Below, in pieces: positions 57,722 through 64,000 of a stretch of 64,000 nt of DNA. A program made the translations under genes and the position numbers. Below the pieces are notes generated by a model. That model was not told the DNA's origin. It did not search any database and saw only the letters and a list, made by a program, of their open reading frames with translations. The DNA is taken from the NCBI GenBank assembly GCA_024123915.1, contig CP099650.1:4278001-4342000 (forward strand). The letters are read 5' to 3'. The stretch is from Oxalobacteraceae bacterium OTU3CAMAD1. Lineage in GTDB: Bacteria; Pseudomonadota; Gammaproteobacteria; Burkholderiales; Burkholderiaceae_D. Position 1 is the stretch's first letter, and every line of letters begins with the position of its first letter.

Positions 57722-58569
57722 GCCGCCCCCAGGAACAGCCGGTCCATGCGGTCCCAGGCGAAGTCGCGCGTCAAGGCGCGGATGCGGCCGTCCATGCGGT
57801 CGAGGTTGACGTAGTGGCGGAAACGCGTCTTCCACTCCAGACCCTGTTGGCGCGGCTGGCCGGGGTCGAGCTCCCACGGGTGGAAATAGAAGATAGCCGG
57901 TTGGCGGTCCTGCTGGTTCACCTGGCGCATCATCCAGCGCGACATCGCGTACGGCATCAGGCGGAAATAGCCGCCGCCGCCGGCCGGCAGGTTGCGCTTC
58001 ATCAGGCGCACGGTTGTGATCGGTACTTCCAGCAGGCCCTGGTCGCCGTTCGGATAGAAGGCGAAGCGCGGCGCGTCCGGCATGCCGTAGTGGTCGTGAA
58101 CAATTGGATAGATGCTGGAGCTGTAGCGGTAGCCGGCCTCTTGCAGCGCGTCCAACGCCCACAGGTTGGCCGGGCCGATGGAGAAGCTGGGCGCGCGGTA
58201 GCCGTGCACGGCCTGGCCACCGATGTCTTCCAGTATCGTTTTACTGGAACTGATGTCTTCCAGGAAGGCGGTGTGGCTCTGGTCCGACGCCCGCAGGTGG
58301 CCGTAGCCGTGGCTGGCCAGCTCGTGGCCGCCGTCGACGATGCGCCGCACCAGCTTGGGGTAGCGCTCGGCGATCCAGCCCAAGGTGAAGAACGTGGCGA
58401 CGACGGCGCCGTCGTCCAGGATACCCAGGATGCGGTCGACGTTGGCCTCGACCCGGCATTCGCGGTCGGCCCAGCTGTCGCGGGCGATGTGCGGCGCGAA
58501 CGCCGACACCTGGAAGTAATCCTCGACGTCGATCGTCATGGCGTTGCGCACCGGCTGGACGGTTTTCAT
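57718..58569 (-). CDS. XrtA-system polysaccharide deacetylase (with DUF3473)
   Basis: 283 aa from ATG 58569. NodB domain: MTIDVEDYFQVSAF (catalytic Asp pair), ELASHGYGHLRAS (metal His pair) and GYRAPSFSIG. A C-terminal DUF3473 extension ends the protein (FYFHPWELDPGQPRQ). It removes acetyl groups from amino sugars of the exopolysaccharide. It overlaps wecB and the FemAB-like gene by 4 bp each. Confidence 0.93.
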   Translation of the reverse strand: MKTVQPVRNAMTIDVEDYFQVSAFAPHIARDSWADRECRVEANVDRILGILDDGAVVATFFTLGWIAERYPKLVRRIVDGGHELASHGYGHLRASDQSHTAFLEDISSSKTILEDIGGQAVHGYRAPSFSIGPANLWALDALQEAGYRYSSSIYPIVHDHYGMPDAPRFAFYPNGDQGLLEVPITTVRLMKRNLPAGGGGYFRLMPYAMSRWMMRQVNQQDRQPAIFYFHPWELDPGQPRQQGLEWKTRFRHYVNLDRMDGRIRALTRDFAWDRMDRLFLGAA

Positions 58570-59735
58570 TGCGTCGCCCCTTCGCGCTCGGTGAGCCAGC
58601 GCTGCATGATCTGGACGATGCGGCGCGCCGCCTGGCCGTCCCAGTAGCGCGGCACGCGGCCCGTCTTGCCGGCGCCGCTGAGCACCTTGTTGTACTCGGC
58701 CAGGATGCGGCCGGCATCCTGTCCGACGATGGTGTTGGTGCCCTGCTCGACCGTGATCGGCCGCTCGGTGTTGTTGCGCAGGGTCAGGCACGGGACGCCC
58801 AGCGCGGTGGTCTCCTCCTGCATGCCGCCGGAATCGGTCAGCACCACGCGGGCGCCGCGCATCAACCCCAGCATTTCGAGGTAGCCCATCGGCGGCAGCG
58901 GCAGCATGCCTGGCTGGTCGAGCAGGTCGCCCAGGCCGGCCCGCTCGATCATGGCGCGCGTGCGCGGGTGCAGCGGGAACATCACCGGCGTGCGGCGCGA
59001 GACGATCAGCGCCGTCTCCAGCAAGCTGCGCAGCACTTCCGGACGGTCGACGTTCGATGGCCGGTGCAGGGTCAGCACGGCGTAGCCGTCTTCGCCGTCG
59101 GCGAAGCCGGGGCGTCCGGCCATCGCGGCGATGTTGGCGGCCGGCAGCGCGCGCGGCAGGTTGGCGACCAGCGTGTCGATCATGACGTTGCCGGTGAAAT
59201 GGATGCGCTGTTCCTCGATGCCCTCGCGCAGCAGGTTGTCGCGTCCGCTCGATTCGGTGGTGAACAGCAGGTCGGACAGCTGGTCGGTCAGGATGCGGTT
59301 GATCTCTTCCGGCATGGCGCGGTCGCCGCTGCGCAGGCCCGCCTCCACATGGAACACCGGAATGCCGCGCTTGTTGGCCACCAGCGCGCAGGCCAAGGTC
59401 GAATTGACGTCACCCACCACCAGCACGCCGTCCGGCGCCACCTCGTCCATGGCCGGCTCGAACTTGCGCATCACCTCGGCGGTCTGCAGGGCGTGGCTGC
59501 CCGAGCCGACCTCCAGGTTGATGTCCGGGTCGCGGATGCCCAGCGCCGAGAAGATCTGGTGGTTCATGGCGACGTCGTAGTGCTGGCCGGTGTGCAGCAG
59601 GCGCGCCTCAAATCCGGCCGTCGGCTCTTCCAGCGCGGTCATGATGGGCGCCATCTTCATGAAGTTGGGGCGGGCGCCGACCACGCAAAGGATGCGGAAT
59701 TTACGCGCGGGCGTCTCTACGTCGGAGTGGATCAT
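58566..59735 (-). CDS. wecB: UDP-N-acetylglucosamine 2-epimerase (non-hydrolysing)
   Basis: 389 aa from ATG 59735. Conserved segments: VVGARPNFMKMAPI, HTGQHYD, VHGD-type GDVNSTLACALVA, HVEAGLRSGDRAMPEEINR and LTDSGGMQEE. It converts UDP-GlcNAc to UDP-ManNAc, giving another building block for the repeat unit. It overlaps the ATPase gene and the deacetylase gene by 4 bp each. Confidence 0.94.
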   Translation of the reverse strand: MIHSDVETPARKFRILCVVGARPNFMKMAPIMTALEEPTAGFEARLLHTGQHYDVAMNHQIFSALGIRDPDINLEVGSGSHALQTAEVMRKFEPAMDEVAPDGVLVVGDVNSTLACALVANKRGIPVFHVEAGLRSGDRAMPEEINRILTDQLSDLLFTTESSGRDNLLREGIEEQRIHFTGNVMIDTLVANLPRALPAANIAAMAGRPGFADGEDGYAVLTLHRPSNVDRPEVLRSLLETALIVSRRTPVMFPLHPRTRAMIERAGLGDLLDQPGMLPLPPMGYLEMLGLMRGARVVLTDSGGMQEETTALGVPCLTLRNNTERPITVEQGTNTIVGQDAGRILAEYNKVLSGAGKTGRVPRYWDGQAARRIVQIMQRWLTEREGATQ

Positions 59736-60739
59736 TCGATGTTGTCCATCTGTGGCAGGTTGGCAGGAGTGGCGACGAGTTTTCTGAGCACGTGCAGCAG
59801 CGACACCATCGAGCGTTCGACGCGCACCAGGCGTTCGTCTATGGTTCCCTGGGACACCATGCCGCCGCTGGGCGGCCACTCGCCCGGAGGCTCCATGGCC
59901 GGCATCGAGTCAGGTCCGTCCGGCACGGCCGTCTCGTCGCGGATGTCGCGCAGCACCGTGGCCACTTCGGCCTCGGTGAAGGTGTCGAGCTCCTCGAGGA
60001 AACCCATCAGCAGCAGGCGGTCGCAGACGTGGTTGGTGGTGCGCGGGATACCGCCGGCGTAGGCGTGAATGGCCGCGTGGGCGCCGTCCGTGAAGCACGG
60101 ATTGCCGCGCCAGCCGACCGTTTGCAGCCGGTGCACGATGTAGGCGCGCGTTTCGTCGCCGTTCATCGGCCCCAGGTGGTAGGTGGCGATGACGCGCTGG
60201 CGCAGCTGGCGCAGTTCCGGGCTGTTGAGCGTGGTGCGGAACTCCGGCTGTCCCAGCAGGAAGGTTTGCAGCAGCGAGCGCTCGTCGGACTGGAAGTTCG
60301 ACAGCATGCGCAACTCCTCGACGGTGCGTGCGGTGAGGTTTTGCGCCTCGTCGACGACCAGCAGCGCGCGCTTGCCCTGCTTGTCGCAGTTGCGCAGGAA
60401 CTGTTCCAGCCGCACCAGCAGCATGCTCTTGCTGCCCTCCTCGGCCGGCAGGCCGAACGCGGCCAGCACCATGCGCAAGGTGTCCTCGGTGTTCAGGTAG
60501 GTGTTGGTAATCTGCGCGGCGACGATCTCGTTGGCCGGCAGGCCGTTGAACATATTGCGCATCAAGGTGGTCTTGCCGGCGCCGACCTCGCCCGTGATGA
60601 CAATGAAGCCCTCGCGCTGCGACAGGCCGTATTCGAGATAGGCCATGGCGCGCTTGTGGCCCTGGCTGCCGAAAAAGAAGTGGGGGTCGGGGCGCAGCTG
60701 GAACGGCTTGGCGCTGAGCCCATAATAGTTCTCATACAT
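59732..60739 (-). CDS. XrtA/PEP-CTERM-associated ExeA-like ATPase
   Basis: 335 aa AAA+ protein. It begins MYENYYGLSAKPFQLRPDP, as in the ExeA-like family, with Walker A TGEVGAGKTTL, Walker B ALLVVDEAQNL and sensor LLGQPEF. A short proline-rich linker and a C-terminal helix follow. It may energise assembly of the export machinery. It lies 15 bp after the outer-membrane protein gene. Confidence 0.92.
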   Translation of the reverse strand: MYENYYGLSAKPFQLRPDPHFFFGSQGHKRAMAYLEYGLSQREGFIVITGEVGAGKTTLMRNMFNGLPANEIVAAQITNTYLNTEDTLRMVLAAFGLPAEEGSKSMLLVRLEQFLRNCDKQGKRALLVVDEAQNLTARTVEELRMLSNFQSDERSLLQTFLLGQPEFRTTLNSPELRQLRQRVIATYHLGPMNGDETRAYIVHRLQTVGWRGNPCFTDGAHAAIHAYAGGIPRTTNHVCDRLLLMGFLEELDTFTEAEVATVLRDIRDETAVPDGPDSMPAMEPPGEWPPSGGMVSQGTIDERLVRVERSMVSLLHVLRKLVATPANLPQMDNIE

Positions 60740-60754
60740 CGCGGGCCTGGCTCC

Positions 60755-62338
60755 TCAGAAGCGTTGGTTGAGATGAAACACGATGGCGTTCTCGCGGTAG
60801 CCACCACGGGCGCCGGCCACGCTGCCGGTCTGGCGGCGCAGTTCGAGGTCGCCGGTCAGCTGGCGGCCGAGCTGGCGCGTGAGCGCCACACGGAAGGCGC
60901 GGTTGATGCTGCTGGCCTGCTGGACCAGCGAGTCGGCCTTGTTGAAGCTGGCCGACAGGTTGACCGAGCTACGCGGCGAGAGCCGGTAGTTGAAGGTGGC
61001 GCTGCCGCCCTGCTGGTGGCTGTTGTCGTTGAGGCTGCCGAAGCTGCTGCCCAGCAAGGCGCTGTCCGACTGCACCGACGACAGCGCGTTGCGGCGCTCG
61101 TCCGTCAGGCTCAGCACCAGCACGCTGTGCGCCAGGGTCCAGGCCAGCGAGACCTGGAACTGCTTTTGCAGGATGTAGCGGTTGCTCAGATAGTTGACGC
61201 TGTCGGTCAGGGCCAGCGGCAGTCCGTTGGCGCGGATGAAGGCGTCGACCGCCTGGCGCCGCCGCGCCGGATCGGCGATGGCGCCGGCGTACATGCGGTC
61301 GAGCAGTTCAAAGGTCGAGACCGACGCCGGCAGCAGGAACTGGTCGCGCGAGGTGGTGACGTCGGTCGTATAGCGCACGCTCCAGGCCGTGGCGCGGGTG
61401 CGGTGCACGGCGTCGAGGTGGTAGCTGTCGCCGAAAAAGCGCTTACCGAAGCTGGCGCTGACGCTGGTGCGGCTCGACGGCGTCCAGCCGAAGCCGAGCG
61501 ACCACGACTTGCCGGTCGGCGAATCGCCCACCTGCGATTCATATTTATACTGGTCGCGGCCGATGCTGGCCGTCAGGCGCAGCGGCGCGGCGATCAGGTA
61601 GGAGCCGTTCAACCCAAGGTCGCCGCTGATGGTGGTCGGGCCGGTGCCGTTCTCCACCCGCTGGCGGTAGTATTGCAGCCCCCAGCCGGCGCGCGGGCCG
61701 ACGGTGCCGCCGAGCGAGGCTTGCACGCTGTCGGCGCTGCTGTGGTTGAAGCCGGCGGTGTCGGCGCTGACCACGTCGTGCGTGTAGCGCAGGTCGCCCG
61801 TCATCAGGCGGCCGAAGCTGTGCGTCAGGTAGGGACTGACGCTGTAGCTTTTGACGTTGGTGCGGTTTTCGGTCAGGTAGCCGTCGGCGCCGTCCTGGGC
61901 CACCGGCGCGCCGAAGGCCGACACCGCCTGCTGGCGGTAGGCCCCGGCGGCGTCCAGAAACAACAGGCCGGCGACGGCTTCGGCGTGCATCTTGCCGTTG
62001 AAGTTGTGCGACAGGCTCTGGTTGGCCGCCGGGTCGTCGCGCGAATAGGCGTACAGGCGCGCCTCGTAGGCGGCCAGCAATTGCAGGCGTGGGCTGTCGT
62101 CGCGTACGGTGATGCCCGGCGTCAGTTCGCTGATCCACAGGCTGCGGGCCTGGTCCGGCGGTGCCAGGCTGACGTTGTCGGTGTAGGTTTGCTGGAACTG
62201 CGCGGACGGTTCGACCTTCAGTTCGGCCCGGCAGGCGGGCGAAAACAACAACGCCACAGCCGCCGCCGTGACGGTCGGCACGGGCAGCCGCATGGCCAAC
62301 CCCACGGCGACCCGCCCGTGGCGACGCTCAGGACTGGC
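60755..62338 (-). CDS. XrtA/PEP-CTERM-associated outer-membrane beta-barrel protein (TIGR03016 type)
   Basis: 527 aa from ATG 62338; an alternative ATG at 62290 would start just before the signal peptide (PVPTVTAAAVALLFSPACRA). The mature chain is a large barrel with many amphipathic strands ending in aromatic residues, beginning KVEPSAQFQQTYTDNV and finishing with the C-terminal phenylalanine (FHLNQRF) typical of BAM substrates. It probably forms part of the polysaccharide export path. It overlaps the tyrosine kinase stop by 11 bp. Confidence 0.88.
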   Translation of the reverse strand, partial: ASPERRHGRVAVGLAMRLPVPTVTAAAVALLFSPACRAELKVEPSAQFQQTYTDNVSLAPPDQARSLWISELTPGITVRDDSPRLQLLAAYEARLYAYSRDDPAANQSLSHNFNGKMHAEAVAGLLFLDAAGAYRQQAVSAFGAPVAQDGADGYLTENRTNVKSYSVSPYLTHSFGRLMTGDLRYTHDVVSADTAGFNHSSADSVQASLGGTVGPRAGWGLQYYRQRVENGTGPTTISGDLGLNGSYLIAAPLRLTASIGRDQYKYESQVGDSPTGKSWSLGFGWTPSSRTSVSASFGKRFFGDSYHLDAVHRTRATAWSVRYTTDVTTSRDQFLLPASVSTFELLDRMYAGAIADPARRRQAVDAFIRANGLPLALTDSVNYLSNRYILQKQFQVSLAWTLAHSVLVLSLTDERRNALSSVQSDSALLGSSFGSLNDNSHQQGGSATFNYRLSPRSSVNLSASFNKADSLVQQASSINRAFRVALTRQLGRQLTGDLELRRQTGSVAGARGGYRENAIVFHLNQRF

Positions 62339-63311
62339 CATTATGATAAGTATAGTTATATTGGTAGTCATACGCCGCAGTCCCGGGGAACTCGCGGGTC
62401 TTGTTGTATACCAGGTTGACGTTGTGCAGGCCCTCCAGCTGGCGCAGCGATTCCTGCACCGCGTGCTGGCTGGTCTTCTCGGCCTCGACCACCACCACGA
62501 TCTGCCCCATGTGCGCGGCCAGCACGTGCGCCTCGGTGGTCAGCAACAGCGGCGGCGAATCGAAGATGATGATGCGGTCGGGATAGCGCCCGGCCATCTC
62601 CTGCAGCAGGTTGGCCATGGCCTGGCTGGCCAGCAGCTCGGTGGCGCGCGCGTTGGCGGCGCCGGCCGGCAGCAGGGTCAGGCCGTCGATATTGGTGTGC
62701 AGCAGCAGTTCGGACATGTCGGCGCGCTCGTCGAGCAGCAGCTCCATCAGGCCGCGCTGGCCGGGCAGGCCCAGGGTGCGCAGCACCGACGGCCGGGCGA
62801 CGTCGGCGTCGACCAGCAGCACCGTGTGGTCCAGCTCCATGGCGATGCTCATGGCCAGGTTGATGGCGCAGAAGGTCTTGCCCTCGCCCGGCAGAGAGCT
62901 GGTGATCATGATCAGGTTGGCCGGCTTGTCGCTGCGGTGCTTGGGCGAGAAGGCGCGCGTGATCAGCGGGCGTTTGATGACCCGGACCTCCTCCATCAGC
63001 GGCGTGCGGGTGCCAGCGGTGATGAAGCCCATGGCCTGCATGCGCACCGCGTCCAGTTCGATGTTCTTGCCGTTGCCCCGGTTGCGCAGCACGGCCGCCG
63101 GCGACGCCGACGGCGGCAGGCCACGGCTCGGCGAGTCCGATGGCGACGGCGATGGCGTCCCTACGTTGGCGGCCAGCGCGGCGGCGACGGCTTCGTCGGC
63201 GTGGATTTGAGCCTGACCTTGACCCATACCCTGCGCCTGACCCTGCGCCGGCCCCTGGCGCGCCGCCGCGTCCTGGTGCATGCGGCTGGTGGCTCGTTCG
63301 ATTATGCTCAC
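62328..63311 (-). CDS. XrtA-associated tyrosine autokinase (BY-kinase)
   Basis: 327 aa. A disordered Gln/Gly/Ser-Pro-rich N-terminus (1 to about 85) precedes the P-loop kinase: Walker A ITSSLPGEGKTFCAIN, Walker A' VLLVDADVARPS and Walker B IIIFDSPP. The C-terminal tyrosine cluster (YDYQYNYTYHN) is the autophosphorylation tail. With the chain-length determinant encoded just upstream it controls polymer length and export. Confidence 0.93.
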   Translation of the reverse strand: MSIIERATSRMHQDAAARQGPAQGQAQGMGQGQAQIHADEAVAAALAANVGTPSPSPSDSPSRGLPPSASPAAVLRNRGNGKNIELDAVRMQAMGFITAGTRTPLMEEVRVIKRPLITRAFSPKHRSDKPANLIMITSSLPGEGKTFCAINLAMSIAMELDHTVLLVDADVARPSVLRTLGLPGQRGLMELLLDERADMSELLLHTNIDGLTLLPAGAANARATELLASQAMANLLQEMAGRYPDRIIIFDSPPLLLTTEAHVLAAHMGQIVVVVEAEKTSQHAVQESLRQLEGLHNVNLVYNKTREFPGTAAYDYQYNYTYHNGQS

Positions 63312-63398
63312 GGAGAACTCCTGGTTTCACTGATGAAGCTGGCTGACTGGGCTGGGTGGTGCCGTTGGACGCCCGTCAGGCCGTTGGTTGTAATGTGA

Positions 63399-64000
63399 CT
63401 AGCGCTGCATCCACAACACCGATGCCATGACGCCGCCATAGCCGCCGAAGAACAGCGACACCGCCAGCCCGAACGCGTACAGGCGGCGTCGCCGCTTGAG
63501 GCGCTGGGTGTCGGTCCAGTTCATCGAAATGCTTCCAAGGATGGGAATGCCGGTGGTCTCGCGCAGCGAGCGCTGGCTGATGAAGGTCGGCCGTATCTGG
63601 CTCAGCAACAGCGCCGAGCCCAGGCCGGCCAGCAGCGCGCCGGCGAACACGATCGAGCACAGCCGCGCGCGGTTGGGGCCGACCGGCATTACCGGCGCGC
63701 TCGGCGGATCGATGACGCGGATGGTCATCATGTCCGACGCCGAGCTCAGGTCCCCCGACAGCCGGGCCGATTCGCGCCGTTCGACCAGCTTGGCGTAGTT
63801 TTCCTTGTTGATGGCGTAGTCGCGGTTCAGTTGCGACAGCTCGGCCTCGACCTCCGGCGCGGCCGTGCTCATGGCGCGCAGCGCCGCCACCCGGCTGCTG
63901 TATTCGCGCACGCGGGTCTGCAGCGCGGCCAGGCGCGCCTCCTCGACCGACAGCGCGACGTTCATCTGCTGCACCATCGGGCTGAAATTGGCGCCGTTGG
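63399..64000 (-). CDS. XrtA-system polysaccharide chain-length determinant, N-terminus beyond the window
   Basis: The frame is open to the right edge, so only the C-terminal ~200 residues are seen. They hold the end of the periplasmic coiled coil (EVEAELSQLNRDYAINKENY), the GNVR-like tail (RVIDPPSAPVMPVGPNR) and the second membrane segment, then a basic cytoplasmic stretch and a final hydrophobic helix. This is a Wzc/GumC-like inner-membrane co-polymerase that works with the separate tyrosine kinase 87 bp downstream. Confidence 0.92.
   Translation of the reverse strand, partial: NGANFSPMVQQMNVALSVEEARLAALQTRVREYSSRVAALRAMSTAAPEVEAELSQLNRDYAINKENYAKLVERRESARLSGDLSSASDMMTIRVIDPPSAPVMPVGPNRARLCSIVFAGALLAGLGSALLLSQIRPTFISQRSLRETTGIPILGSISMNWTDTQRLKRRRRLYAFGLAVSLFFGGYGGVMASVLWMQR

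Noticed and set aside
59792..62419. Open frame of about 875 codons on the plus strand
   Set aside because: Antisense to wecB, the ATPase and the barrel protein; repetitive Val/Arg/Gln composition and no family features.

Overview
This 64 kb window looks like chromosomal DNA of a high-GC betaproteobacterium, most likely Burkholderiales, family Oxalobacteraceae (Massilia/Duganella/Janthinobacterium group). The indications are the core gene block mltG-tmk-holB-pilZ-tatD, a stand-alone second elongation factor G, and a very large exosortase A (XrtA)/PEP-CTERM exopolysaccharide locus. The placement rests on gene content alone; no rRNA, tRNA, CRISPR array or complete insertion sequence was seen.

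Left part (1-22.6 kb) is a mix of housekeeping and accessory genes: a DUF2799-type lipoprotein cut by the window edge, two tandem heparan-alpha-glucosaminide N-acetyltransferase-like membrane proteins, a tiny lipoprotein that looks like the stump of a larger gene, an outer-membrane barrel protein, fusA2, outer-membrane phospholipase pldA, a methyl-accepting chemotaxis protein, small unknown proteins, a PRMT-like methyltransferase, an RsbQ-like hydrolase, an Xre-RES toxin-antitoxin pair, then (minus strand) mltG-tmk-holB-pilZ-tatD-ankyrin and (plus strand) ygfZ-DUF4936-NRDE. A leaderless subtilase is followed 3 bp later by a small gene that resembles the subtilase's own prodomain. Three copies of a REP-like inverted-repeat element lie between genes.

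Middle part (22.6-44.4 kb) is the regulatory and accessory half of the XrtA system. It contains PrsR and PrsK (sigma-54 two-component control), the initiating sugar transferase, a TviB/TviC pair making UDP-GalNAcA, an inserted glycan block (flippase, three GT2 enzymes, methyltransferase, and a decayed GT2 duplicate), the TPR lipoprotein PrsT, three paralogous FeeM-type N-acyl amino acid synthases, an Acg-like nitroreductase, and a PepA-like PEP-CTERM protein with a convincing sigma-54 promoter and an upstream inverted repeat. An orphan CheB methylesterase ends the region.

Right part (44.5-64 kb) is a single minus-strand run of 16 genes, mostly with 4-bp overlaps. In transcription order they are chain-length determinant (cut by the right edge), tyrosine autokinase, outer-membrane protein, ExeA-like ATPase, wecB, polysaccharide deacetylase, FemAB-like protein, glycosyltransferase, XrtA-EpsI, glycosyltransferase, asparagine-synthase-like amidotransferase, two glycosyltransferases, CapK-like ligase, O-glycosylation ligase and a second deacetylase. 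Together these would build and export an exopolysaccharide and sort PEP-CTERM proteins to the surface. PrsK/PrsR would control client proteins, and the FeeM enzymes could make acylated amino acids tied to the same surface system.
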